A stretch of 64,000 nucleotides of DNA from Sphingobacterium oryzagri (GTDB lineage: Bacteria > Bacteroidota > Bacteroidia > Sphingobacteriales > Sphingobacteriaceae). Where the stretch lies: assembly GCF_028736175.1 (NCBI RefSeq), contig NZ_CP117880.1, positions 2,170,001 to 2,234,000 of the forward strand. The letters run 5' to 3'. The translations under genes and the position numbers were made by a program. Positions 43,804-52,268 of this stretch are shown here, in pieces. The notes below the pieces were generated by a model. That model was not told the DNA's origin and made no database searches. It saw nothing but the letters and a program-made list of their open reading frames with translations. Numbering within the stretch: position 1 is the stretch's first letter; each line of letters starts with the position of its first letter.

Positions 43804-44316
43804 ATGCAGGAAACATTCTTGTACGACAATTGTTCGTACTATATGGAATGGAAAGAACGTTTATGGGGATATAATACGGTATACGGGTTTTATGAAAATC
43901 CGCAGCGATTCAATTTCGAATTTAATGCCGAGCGGCTAATTGTGCGCAACCTGGCGCTACGCACGGCCGATCGCCAGCTCTATCAAGATTTTTTATTAGA
44001 TAATTTTCCTTTTCAGGCGGAAGCTGAACTACTGAAGTTCGATCGTGTGATGGACAATTTATTGAAATTAGATTCATTCACGGCGGCGCGCTTTTTTGCT
44101 GATAAAGCTGTAAATATGGTCTGTTCCGACTTGGATTACCGCGAGGAAACGGCCATTTTTAAAGCGCTGAGCGTAGAAGAGTCGGAGGTGGAAACATTTA
44201 AAAAAGCGGTAGATCCGACGTTGATTGAAAACCACGTCTTGCCTGAACAGGTGCGCGACCGACCGTATGTTTGGATTGATGGTTCATCTTTAAAAAATTT
44301 TTCAATAAGTCGATAG
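43804..44316 (+). CDS. Hypothetical protein between two cold-shock genes
   Basis: 170 residues from the ATG at 43804, which is preceded by AAAATAAAA. In-frame upstream starts at 43771 (ATG) and 43753 (TTG) are possible. The protein is soluble, acidic and mixed helical, with aromatic clusters near the N-terminus (YDNCSYYMEWKERLWGYN) and a middle part rich in Leu, Phe and Ala (LLKFDRVMDNLLKLDSFTAARFFADKA). No known motif was recognised. Its position between two convergently similar csp genes suggests, weakly, a shared response. Confidence 0.65.
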   Translation: MQETFLYDNCSYYMEWKERLWGYNTVYGFYENPQRFNFEFNAERLIVRNLALRTADRQLYQDFLLDNFPFQAEAELLKFDRVMDNLLKLDSFTAARFFADKAVNMVCSDLDYREETAIFKALSVEESEVETFKKAVDPTLIENHVLPEQVRDRPYVWIDGSSLKNFSISR

Positions 44317-44392
44317 AAATTTCATTTGAAAAGCAATGATATAATCGTATATTTAACCAATTAATTATTTGTTTTATTTAGTATAGATTACC

Positions 44393-44584
44393 ATGCAAGA
44401 AGGCGTAGTAAAATTTTTTAACGAAACTAAAGGTTTCGGATTCATTACACCGAATGATGGTGGACGTGAAGTTTTTGTTCATACATCGGGTTTAAAAGAT
44501 CGTATTCGTGAAAACGATCATGTATCTTTTGAGGTGCAAGATGGAAAAAAAGGCCCAAATGCAGTAAATGTTAAGTTGATCTAA
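44393..44584 (+). CDS. Cold-shock domain protein (CspA family), copy 2
   Basis: 63 residues with RNP1 KGFGFITP and RNP2 EVFVHTSG. It is similar to copy 1 (both start MQxGxVKFFNETKGFGFITP) but diverged in the C-terminal strand. Presumed RNA chaperone. A 76-base AT-rich leader precedes the ATG and a strong terminator follows, so it is a stand-alone unit. Confidence 0.95.
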   Translation: MQEGVVKFFNETKGFGFITPNDGGREVFVHTSGLKDRIRENDHVSFEVQDGKKGPNAVNVKLI

Positions 44585-44608
44585 TTTTTTCTTGCATAAA
44601 TTGTAAAG

Positions 44609-44639
44609 GCCGTCCAAAATTTTTGGACGGCTTTTTTTT
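44609..44639 (+). terminator. Terminator after csp copy 2
   Basis: GCCGTCCAAA (44609-44618) pairs with TTTGGACGGC (44622-44631) and is followed by eight Ts. Confidence 0.93.
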
Positions 44640-44729
44640 GTGTTATTATGACCTTTAACGTCATGAATATATAGTGGAGTCATGTTTTTATCGTATTTTC
44701 GCAAATTACTGTTGTTGTGAAAATTTGCT

Positions 44730-45662
44730 ATGAAAGAACTGGATATCATTTATCTGCTTGTTACTGCGATCGTCGTAAGTAAGATTATCATCGGCTTTTT
44801 AATAGTTTACCTCGTCAAGCGGCGGCGAGAATTAAGTCGGGAGAAGGCCAAATTGTATCAGTCAAATGTCGCGTTGGAAGCCCACATTGTTAAAATTGAA
44901 GAGCAGCAGCAGGAGATCGTTGACTCGGAAAATTTCAAATTAAAGATTCTCTCACTCGCTTCGCACGATCTGCGTACGCCGTTTCAAGAATTGGTTATGC
45001 TTTTTGATTATGCCGATGTATCCGATTTAAGCGATTCCGAATTTAAAAAGCTTATGCAGACGATCAGAAAGCAACTCAAGATATCCAAGAATATGTTGGA
45101 TAACGTATTGGTATGGACTGCCGGGCAGCTTAAAAATAAGGAATATGGAAAATCCGCTATTGCCTTAGCCGAACAGATCAACTTAACTGTCGATCTTTTT
45201 GCGACCCAAACGGCTGCAAAGCAGATCAACGTGATAAACAATGTGCCAGATGGGGTAAGCATAATCGGCAATGCCGAAGTGTTTAATTTTGTCATCCGAA
45301 ACTTGCTTAGCAACGCGATAAAATACAGTCCTGTCGCAAGCGCAGTAGAAATAGGTGCAGACGAAAGTGAGGTTGGCGTGAGATGTATTTACATTCAGGA
45401 CGCGGGACAGGGTATCGACGAAAATACATTGATCACGCTAAGAAGCGGCCAGCTTATACAAAGTACATTAGGAACAGATCAAGAAAAAGGCGTTGGATTG
45501 GGCTTGTCATTGTGCCGCGATCTACTTAAACGAGTGGGTTGGTCGCTGGAAATTGAAAGCGAGTGGGGTAAAGGCAGTCGCTTTAGCTTATTTTTTGTCG
45601 CAGAAAAGCCAAATCATGTGCTTCAGTTTGCAGATAGACCGCAAACCGGTACGCTGAATTAA
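44730..45662 (+). CDS. Membrane-anchored sensor histidine kinase without a distinct sensor domain
   Basis: 310 residues. One N-terminal transmembrane helix (about 7-30, IYLLVTAIVVSKIIIGFLIVYLV) runs into a coiled coil (about 31-68), then HisKA with LASHDLRTPFQELV near residue 78 and HATPase with NLLSNAIKYSP near 190, IQDAGQGID near 225 and GVGLGLSLCRDLL near 255. There is no periplasmic or PAS sensing domain, so it may sense the membrane itself (DesK-like thought) or act with a partner. No response regulator is directly adjacent; single-domain regulators lie 2 to 8 kb away on the other strand. Confidence 0.93.
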   Translation: MKELDIIYLLVTAIVVSKIIIGFLIVYLVKRRRELSREKAKLYQSNVALEAHIVKIEEQQQEIVDSENFKLKILSLASHDLRTPFQELVMLFDYADVSDLSDSEFKKLMQTIRKQLKISKNMLDNVLVWTAGQLKNKEYGKSAIALAEQINLTVDLFATQTAAKQINVINNVPDGVSIIGNAEVFNFVIRNLLSNAIKYSPVASAVEIGADESEVGVRCIYIQDAGQGIDENTLITLRSGQLIQSTLGTDQEKGVGLGLSLCRDLLKRVGWSLEIESEWGKGSRFSLFFVAEKPNHVLQFADRPQTGTLN

Positions 45663-45733
45663 AAAGCTGAAAATGCGCATTCCTAACAGGAGATGCGCAC
45701 AACTTTTAAAGCTTTATTAGATTCGTGTGCTGT

Positions 45734-45976
45734 TTATCGACGGGTATAATTCCGGATGATATACACCAATCCCGTTATCATTAGCAGATTAAAAAGAAAA
45801 ATAAATCCGAGTAGGTAGGCAAATATAGACGGATCATAGAGGTAATAGCCCAATAATGCGACAATAACCGAGATGAATGAAAAAATTCCCCACCTAAAAT
45901 AGCGTTTTTGTTGTGCGGTGTGCGGTAGAGCCTGTGCTTTTTGCCGCGCTTTTCCTGTTAACCTTATTGCGTCCAC
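45734..45976 (-). CDS. Small two-helix membrane protein (hypothetical)
   Basis: 80 residues from a GTG at 45976; no in-frame ATG is available near the N-terminus. A basic N-terminal tail of about 28 residues precedes two predicted transmembrane helices (about 30-48 and 51-74) and a short basic C-terminus. No family was recognised. It is convergent with the histidine kinase gene. The non-ATG start lowers confidence. Confidence 0.5.
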   Translation of the reverse strand: MDAIRLTGKARQKAQALPHTAQQKRYFRWGIFSFISVIVALLGYYLYDPSIFAYLLGFIFLFNLLMITGLVYIIRNYTRR

Positions 45977-46397
45977 CCGAAATTTCTCTAAGTTATAAAT
46001 CTAGTATAATTGTGCGTACTTTTCTAATAAAAAATCGAGTACAGACATTTTTTTCATAGCAATAAATGTGCCATTAACACGAATTGTTTAAGTGCGTTTA
46101 TCAGGTGAGGATTTCTAAGTAATTACGGCTATTTTAGTGCGTAGGTGGCTTTGCCCAATAAGAAAGCGAACACGGTGAAATGGGTTCCAGGGCTATTGCT
46201 CGTTATTTGCGCGCGGTGAGTGGGTAGGTTCACGCGCCTTATCATTGCTTCGGCTACGCTGTTGAGATATGCCGTCAACCGGAAAGTCTCGTTCAAAAGT
46301 AAGGTATGGTATGTCGCGCGCTATTCTTTTTGCTCTTTGGATAGCAACTCGCTTTTCCTCGACATCAACGCTTAGCCATACTGCTTGATGAATTGCG
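45977..46397. other. 421-base region without a supported gene
   Basis: It contains a short open frame (46193-46450 on the minus strand, 85 codons) that overlaps the end of the GAF-PAS gene and resembles no family; it was not accepted. A GC-rich stem GCGCG(G)TGA/TCACGCGC around 46209-46238 is the only clear structure. The region does not encode the missing ATPase domain of the neighbouring kinase-like protein in any frame I could recognise. Confidence 0.45.
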
Positions 46398-47495
46398 CTA
46401 GATCGTCTGTTGATCGGCAATCTGGACGATGTGTCGAATCTTTTCATCAAGCTCCATGGTACTCAACTTTAAGAGTTCGATTTCTTCCGGAATTTTATCG
46501 CCAAATTTTTCGTAGAGATAGGCCACAATACCGAGTATAGAAGAAACGGGTCTGCGCAACTCATGCGATTGATAAAAGGCGACTTCGCGGAGATGTTCGT
46601 TTTGTTTCAATAATTGTGCGTCTTGCAGCACTTTTTGCGAAACATCTAAAGCATTGCACGATATACCAAAAATGTTACCCTGCGGATCGATAGCGGGTTC
46701 AAAATACACCATCCAGTTCACAACGGCGTCCACGTTTCTAGACTCCAGGTTGACGGTGAGTTCTTGACCGTCCAAGGCTTGCACACAATAGGTTAAAAAA
46801 TCCGTTGCGCTGTGTTCTTGTAAATATTCGCGGATATCATCGCCCTCTTTCGGTACTTTGTTGAAGTGTGTGAGCGCTAATTTAGAAAAGATATTATTGA
46901 AGCTAATGATGTGCAAATCGGCGTCTAATAAAAGATGTAGCAGCAACTTGCTCTCGAAAAAAGATTTAAGTCTTATTTGCGATTGTCGAACGTCTTCTAG
47001 TTTTTCCTTCAGCAAGATAATACTGGCTTGCAGTTCAAATAATTGTACGATTTGTTTGGCCAGCGTATACAACATAGAAAGCTGCGCCTCAGAAAGATCG
47101 ATGGTGTGGTCGTCTAAGACGCACAGGCTACCTACATTGTGGCCATCATGCGTAAGCAAAGGTACACCCGCGTAAAAGCGTACATACGGCGCACCGGTGA
47201 CATAGGGGTTGTTTGCAAGTTGTGGTTCGGATAGCGTGTCGTTTATAATTACCGCTTTGCTGCCCGTTATCGTCAGGCTACAAAAAGCGTCCTGCCTGTC
47301 GGCTTCCGCAATATCGATTCCCCAGCTGTATCGAAAATGCTGTGTAACAGCGTCCAAAATGGTTATCGACGCAATCTTTGCGCCACAAATTTCTGCCGCT
47401 AAGCGTACGAGATCGCGTACCTCTTTCTCATTTTCAAATTGTATGCTGAGAAAACGATCTACAGCTCTTAATCTTTTTATTTCTTGTAATGGCAT
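46398..47495 (-). CDS. GAF-PAS-HisKA protein lacking a HATPase domain
   Basis: 365 residues: GAF domain (about 20-150, including FCSLTITGSKAVIINDTL and FYAGVPLLTHDGHNVGSLCVLD), a short coiled coil (about 160-185), a PAS-like domain (about 190-295, VNWMVYFEPAIDPQGNIFGISC), then a HisKA-like helical pair with the H-box FYQSHELRRPVSSILG near residue 312. The protein ends about 50 residues after the histidine, just where the ATP-binding domain should begin. It therefore cannot autophosphorylate alone and could be a phosphate acceptor, a dimerising partner or a pseudokinase. It is probably cotranscribed with the single-domain response regulator 50 bases upstream. Confidence 0.9.
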   Translation of the reverse strand: MPLQEIKRLRAVDRFLSIQFENEKEVRDLVRLAAEICGAKIASITILDAVTQHFRYSWGIDIAEADRQDAFCSLTITGSKAVIINDTLSEPQLANNPYVTGAPYVRFYAGVPLLTHDGHNVGSLCVLDDHTIDLSEAQLSMLYTLAKQIVQLFELQASIILLKEKLEDVRQSQIRLKSFFESKLLLHLLLDADLHIISFNNIFSKLALTHFNKVPKEGDDIREYLQEHSATDFLTYCVQALDGQELTVNLESRNVDAVVNWMVYFEPAIDPQGNIFGISCNALDVSQKVLQDAQLLKQNEHLREVAFYQSHELRRPVSSILGIVAYLYEKFGDKIPEEIELLKLSTMELDEKIRHIVQIADQQTI

Positions 47496-47545
47496 GTGGC
47501 AATATCTTTCACGTTAAAAGATAGGTTTATAGGTTCTGGTGCTGG

Positions 47546-47935
47546 TTATGTAGCGAAGGCTTGTTGATATATGCGTTGAAAGTCAGTAATGCTCAATGGT
47601 TTTTTTAGGTAATCTTTTACCAGCGGTTTTGCCAGACTCTTCTCCCTATCGCTAACCGAGATCGATGAGCTTACCATATAAACGTGTGTGTTTTTCAAGA
47701 GATCAAATTTCGCCATCTCATCAACCAAATCCCACCCGTTCATATTCGGCATATTGATGTCAACCAAAATAAGTTTAGGGATTTCCTCGGGGCAATGAAG
47801 CAATTTCTTAAAGTGTAACCAAGCTAACTCGCCATTATTAAAATTTACAACGGTCACATCTTCGGCACAGTGCGTGAAATACGCTTTGCACAAAAATTGA
47901 AAAACAGGATCATCATCAACAACACTTATCAACAT
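47546..47935 (-). CDS. Single-domain response regulator (receiver only)
   Basis: 129 residues from the ATG at 47935 (a TTG two codons upstream is less likely). Receiver fold: acidic triad DDDP near residue 8, phospho-acceptor Asp in LILVDINMPNMNGWD near residue 58, switch Ser in VYMVSSSIS, and Lys in DYLKKPLS near residue 111. No output domain, so it acts by protein contact or in a phosphorelay. The GAF-PAS-HisKA gene follows 50 bases later on the same strand, making the two a probable pair. Confidence 0.93.
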   Translation of the reverse strand: MLISVVDDDPVFQFLCKAYFTHCAEDVTVVNFNNGELAWLHFKKLLHCPEEIPKLILVDINMPNMNGWDLVDEMAKFDLLKNTHVYMVSSSISVSDREKSLAKPLVKDYLKKPLSITDFQRIYQQAFAT

Positions 47936-48200
47936 ACGCAAGAAATGATTTTTTTATAGTTAAATTTTTGAAAATCTATCAAAAAAGTTCGTTTGCCAAT
48001 ATTACAAAAAAAAAGTCCAAAAGCGGTGTCAAAAAAAATGAAAACAGGAAAGATTTTAAGACTAAAATAAATAAAAGTGGCGTTTATGCTACAGTATCCG
48101 TTGAGTGACGCAAATTGTGCTAATTTGAGCGTGTAAAATTTTTTCGTGAATAACCAACATTGACGAAACAAATGCTCCTTTTTATTGTTTTTAGCGTAAG

Positions 48201-48449
48201 ATGAAATTTGTACGACTAACACGCAAGGTGCTTAAACAGTTAAAGACTAAAGGCTTTAACGTGCTGACAGCCGTTTGCGAGCCGACTGCAACAGACCCGT
48301 CCTGGATGCCAGATCAAGTGGATGATATTTGGGCATTCGTCATCGATATGGATGATGACAAACCGTTTCTTATCATTGATGATGCCCTGAGATACCTCAA
48401 AGAGGACGAATTGCGCGGGCAGGTTTTTCTACCGTCTCCATTATATTAA
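48201..48449 (+). CDS. Small hypothetical protein
   Basis: 82 residues from the ATG at 48201. It has a basic N-terminal helix (MKFVRLTRKVLKQLKTKGF) followed by an acidic part (DQVDDIWAFVIDMDDD, IIDDALRYLKEDELRGQ). Amino-acid composition and a clean start support a real gene, but no family was recognised. It is transcribed opposite to all neighbours, between the response regulator and the desaturase. Confidence 0.6.
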   Translation: MKFVRLTRKVLKQLKTKGFNVLTAVCEPTATDPSWMPDQVDDIWAFVIDMDDDKPFLIIDDALRYLKEDELRGQVFLPSPLY

Positions 48450-48477
48450 AAAATCCCCTGCTTCAACAGCAGGAGAT
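48449..48477 (-). terminator. Terminator, mainly for the desaturase transcript
   Basis: AATC-C-CCTGCT, loop TCAAC, AGCAGG-A-GATT (one C/A mismatch). On the minus strand the stem is followed by a T-run (complement of the As at 48448-48453). It lies about 130 bases after the desaturase stop and directly after the small plus-strand gene. Confidence 0.6.
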
Positions 48478-48605
48478 TAGTCCTCATATAAGTTTATGTA
48501 ATTTATCGTATCGTTGTTGTATAAACAAGCGAATAACAAATTTGTTTAAAAAAATAAAAATAAATAATGGTTAAACAGTGAAATCTAAAAGATGCTCCGT
48601 GCAGC

Positions 48606-49667
48606 TTAGCGTGACATGAAATGAATAACCTGCACGTGCGAACGAAATGCTTGCCAAATCGAGCCAAATTCGGTATACGGAATGTTGTGCTCGAAGCAGG
48701 TTTCGCGCACAATGGCGTTGATGGCCGGATAGTGCACATGGCTTATCTTTGGAAAGAGGTGATGCTCCACTTGGAAATTTAAACCACCGAGAAGCCAGGT
48801 AAGCGTCTTGCTTTTGGTAGCGAAATTTGCGGTCGACTGTAGTTGGTGAATCATCCACTCATCCGCTACTTTTGACGCGTCAACAGTTTTAAATTCCGTT
48901 CCAGAAACCACGTGCGCAAGTTGAAAAACAGTTGCCAGACACAATCCGCACACCACGCCAACGATCAGTAAACCGATAAGGGTAGGCAACCACCCGACGA
49001 AGTATACCGGCGTGACAATGAATAACAAAAAATGCAAGGTTTTGCTAATCCAAAAAATAGCTTTCTCTCGCAACGGAAAGGCAAAGGTCTCTGAATTTTT
49101 ACCCATTTTTTGACGGAAGTATTTTTCATAGTCCTGATAGAAAATCCAGGCTAGATAAGATACGCCATACAGGATAGGGAAATAGAGGCGCTGATAGCGA
49201 TGATGTCCTTTTAACGCCTGATCGTGGTGGATGCGCATGAATTTGATTTCGATATCATGATCTTCTCCGTCAATATTCGTGTACGTATGGTGCGCTATAT
49301 TATGTTTAAGCTTCCAAAAATAAATGTTTCCGCCTAATAGATTTAGGGTGTAGGAGAGAAACGTGTTTAAGTTTTTATTGTCCGAAAACGAGTTATGTCC
49401 TGCATCGTGCATAATATTAAAGCCAATAGCGGCAAGATTGACGCCAAAAATAAGGCACAACAGGATAGACAACGACCAATGTGGTTGTACGAAAACCAAC
49501 ATACTGTAGAGCGTCGTAAAAGATACCAATAAGATGGCAGCCTTTAAAAATATACGGCGGTTACCGGTCTTTTTCTTCGAGGAAGCTTGAAAATAGTGAT
49601 TGATTTTAACTTTTAGATCTTTCGAGAACAATGTATTCGCATTGTTGAATTTTATGGTGGATTTCAT
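48606..49667 (-). CDS. Membrane fatty acid desaturase (acyl-lipid/acyl-CoA type)
   Basis: 353 residues. It has all three histidine boxes of the di-iron membrane desaturases: HDAGHNS near residue 88, HNIAHHTYTN near residue 120, and QVEHHLFPKISHVHYP near residue 305. Four to five transmembrane helices lie around 42-62, 65-85, 165-185, 215-232 and 235-255. The spacing and QVEHH box match front-end or delta-type desaturases seen in Bacteroidota as fatty acid desaturase, linoleoyl-CoA-like. It introduces double bonds that keep membranes fluid in the cold. It lies downstream of the phytochrome gene on the same strand with a 188-base gap, so a separate promoter is likely. Confidence 0.93.
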   Translation of the reverse strand: MKSTIKFNNANTLFSKDLKVKINHYFQASSKKKTGNRRIFLKAAILLVSFTTLYSMLVFVQPHWSLSILLCLIFGVNLAAIGFNIMHDAGHNSFSDNKNLNTFLSYTLNLLGGNIYFWKLKHNIAHHTYTNIDGEDHDIEIKFMRIHHDQALKGHHRYQRLYFPILYGVSYLAWIFYQDYEKYFRQKMGKNSETFAFPLREKAIFWISKTLHFLLFIVTPVYFVGWLPTLIGLLIVGVVCGLCLATVFQLAHVVSGTEFKTVDASKVADEWMIHQLQSTANFATKSKTLTWLLGGLNFQVEHHLFPKISHVHYPAINAIVRETCFEHNIPYTEFGSIWQAFRSHVQVIHFMSR

Positions 49668-49855
49668 TTATTTCGTTGCCAGTGTCTACGCTTTTTACAA
49701 ACCAAAATCGGAATTCGGAGCTATCGCTCGATCCTTTAAATGTTATAAAGGTAGCGTTTAATTCTCGACATGCTAACTAAAGGAGCGTTAAATATCTGTT
49801 AATTGCGATAAGTACCTCCGAAACCCTGCTAAATGACGTGTAATCTGGATCTTTA

Positions 49856-52087
49856 TTATTGTTCTTCCAGGTGCGTTCCGTTTAACCACTCGGCGGGAAT
49901 GTCTGCGTTCGGAAAACTGATAGCAATGGTCGTGCCTACGCCCACTTTACTACGGATATCTATCTGACCATTAAATCGTTCCAATATTCTTTTTACAATG
50001 GCCATACCCACGCCCGACCCTTCAAAACCGGCGGCGTTAGACATTCTTTTAAATACTTCGTATACCTTTTCCAATTCGGTGTTGTCAATACCGATTCCGT
50101 TATCCGTTATGTAATAGGTAACCATATTGTTGTTTACAGCACTCGCTATCACAATTTTAGGATGGAGTTCTTTACTTGAATATTTGATCGCATTACCGAT
50201 TACGTTGCTGAAAAGTTGATACAAGAGCGATCGCTCGCCGTAAATCGGCAGTGTGCGCTCAATAATTATACTTTCGAAAGGTATGACGTATCGATTGGCA
50301 CCCGTCTCGACAATATTTTTGATGATATTGGCCACATCTATCCACTCTGGCGTAAATTGGTAAACTTTGGCTTTTGAAAATTCTAAAATCTTATCCATCA
50401 TGCCTTCCATATCGCGTACGGCATGGAGAATATTATCTGCACTCTTTACAACTAGCGGATTATCATTTGCTTTCAGCCGCAAAAACTGCCCACTTAGCTT
50501 GATCGAAGATAAGGGATTTTTAAGATCGTGCGTAACCGTGTAGGAATACGTGTCCAGCGCGTTATTCAATTGAATCAGTTCTTGGTTTAGGTTGCTGATT
50601 TCATCTGACTTCTGCACGATGCTTTCACGAACAACCTGTCGAATACGTTTTAACGCCAGTATATTTTCCGTTTTCCAGCGCGGTGCGGTACCGTATACGG
50701 CTTGTTTCCAGGCTTCGAAAGACTGCCGGGGTGATGGGTAATAGGTATGTTGCGTTTCATCATAAGTCATCAGTTTTTCAGGCTTTCCTGCCCAACTTTC
50801 TTCGAAAATGACTTCTTTACGAAACGCGTAGAGGCTAAATGAGCGCGTGAGATCAATATCTAATCTGCACAATCCGGCAAACGTCAGGGGTATATCAATA
50901 TCGTCTCGATGTTTGAACGCAAAATTGTGGTCTTTAAGAATAGGCTTATCGTGCAAGCTATTGATATAGCTATGCAGTCTATCCAGCTCCTGGCTATTGA
51001 AACCGGTATTGTAGAGCAGGTTTCGATCTTTGTGCACCACAGCGATACCATCTGCCGAAATAAGTTTAGCGAGATCGGGAAGAGCCGCTGCAAGTCCGGT
51101 TAACACATTGCTTTTTAGTAATATATTCTCCTTGACTTTCATTTCAAGTGCAGCAATCTCTCGATCCAGCTCCAGATCTTGCTCAAGGACGACGGCCAAG
51201 TGTTTATTGACGGCAAATTCGGTTAAGAAAAGTGCCAGCGCACGTTCATTATAGTCTACATGTCGGGCTTCACTGTGCTGGCAGGTCACCATGCCCCACA
51301 ATTCATCTTGCACGATGATGGAGAAACTAAGGCTGGCTTGCGCGCCCGCATTGGCCAAATATTGCAAATGGATAGGCGAAAGCGCCCGCAGATTACTAAA
51401 ACTTAAATCGAAGGCCGTGTTTCGGAGGCTAAGTATGGGAAACGTTTGTGCAGTGATGTCAGCCGTTTGGCGCGCATGATGCTTTTCGTATAGTCGTCTT
51501 GCTTGGGCTGGAATATCAAATTCAGGAAAACGGAATCCAAAATAGGAGGTGATGCCATCTTTTATGCTTTCCGCAATGACCTGACCGCTTTTATCTTCTA
51601 AAAATTGATAAACCATCACGCGGTCATAGCCCACGATTTCGCGTATACTTTCACAAAGCGATTTCCAAAGGCGTTCGCCCGATTGATTAAGTTTCTTGGA
51701 GTAGGAGGAAAGCTTAATGACATTCGGGAAAATCTTGTTCTTATTTTCGAAATCTAGATGGATAAAGGCATCTTGCTGATAAACGCATAGGTCAAACAAC
51801 CTGCCAAATAAGGTGATTTCTAATGTTTCGCGTACGTTGGGTGCGTTAAGATTTTTTTGTAGGAACTCTTCGATAGGCGGCCAATCTTCCTGAAAACAGG
51901 CCTGCGCCAAATGGATGATGTTCTTTTCCAAGAAACTCTCGACTGCTGTGGAAAGCCATGCATCAAAATTTGCGCTAATACCCACAACTGTTAGGTCCGC
52001 ATCAAGTATCAAAGACTTACCAAATCCTTGAATTCTGCCGACCAGATGTATGGGTTCTTGTTCGCAAAGTATTTGGTTGTCTACCAT
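49856..52087 (-). CDS. Bacteriophytochrome histidine kinase
   Basis: 743 residues: PAS (about 1-120), GAF (about 140-300), PHY (about 310-490), HisKA and HATPase (about 505-740). The biliverdin-attaching cysteine is at residue 8 in ILCEQEPIHLVGRIQGFG, as expected for bacterial phytochromes. In the GAF domain the chromophore-pocket motif reads FPEFDIPAQAR (the DIP aspartate is kept, the PxSDIP serine is Phe), followed by SPIHLQYLANAGAQASLS and LWGMVTCQH with the conserved histidines. The PHY tongue shows PRQSFEAWKQAVYG. The kinase has TVTHDLKNPLSSI, NVIGNAIKYSS and GSGVGMAIVKR. A red/far-red (and possibly temperature) sensor; a response regulator gene lies upstream. Confidence 0.95.
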   Translation of the reverse strand: MVDNQILCEQEPIHLVGRIQGFGKSLILDADLTVVGISANFDAWLSTAVESFLEKNIIHLAQACFQEDWPPIEEFLQKNLNAPNVRETLEITLFGRLFDLCVYQQDAFIHLDFENKNKIFPNVIKLSSYSKKLNQSGERLWKSLCESIREIVGYDRVMVYQFLEDKSGQVIAESIKDGITSYFGFRFPEFDIPAQARRLYEKHHARQTADITAQTFPILSLRNTAFDLSFSNLRALSPIHLQYLANAGAQASLSFSIIVQDELWGMVTCQHSEARHVDYNERALALFLTEFAVNKHLAVVLEQDLELDREIAALEMKVKENILLKSNVLTGLAAALPDLAKLISADGIAVVHKDRNLLYNTGFNSQELDRLHSYINSLHDKPILKDHNFAFKHRDDIDIPLTFAGLCRLDIDLTRSFSLYAFRKEVIFEESWAGKPEKLMTYDETQHTYYPSPRQSFEAWKQAVYGTAPRWKTENILALKRIRQVVRESIVQKSDEISNLNQELIQLNNALDTYSYTVTHDLKNPLSSIKLSGQFLRLKANDNPLVVKSADNILHAVRDMEGMMDKILEFSKAKVYQFTPEWIDVANIIKNIVETGANRYVIPFESIIIERTLPIYGERSLLYQLFSNVIGNAIKYSSKELHPKIVIASAVNNNMVTYYITDNGIGIDNTELEKVYEVFKRMSNAAGFEGSGVGMAIVKRILERFNGQIDIRSKVGVGTTIAISFPNADIPAEWLNGTHLEEQ

Positions 52088-52152
52088 AGAGCCGCTATAA
52101 GATTATAAAGTTATCCTAATTTTTTCATTTATCGGCTATTAACGAAATTACG

Positions 52153-52184
52153 CGTATTTATATAATACAGCGCGTATAAATACG
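52153..52184. promoter_or_regulatory. Inverted repeat upstream of the phytochrome gene
   Basis: CGTATTTAT (52153-52161) and ATAAATACG (52176-52184) are perfect 9-base arms around 14 bases, 66 bases upstream of the phytochrome start. The size suits a dimeric regulator, or the arms may form a 5' UTR hairpin. The binding protein is unknown. Confidence 0.4.
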
Positions 52185-52268
52185 TGGTTTAGTTAATCGT
52201 TCGTACAGGGATATCCAATGTTTGTACCGCATCCATCATGTTGTGAAATGCAGGAGGGATAGCAATAC

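Noticed and set aside
46193..46450. 85-codon minus-strand frame overlapping the end of the GAF-PAS gene
   Set aside because: It overlaps the end of the better-supported gene in another frame, has unusual Arg-rich composition, and does not encode the missing HATPase domain.
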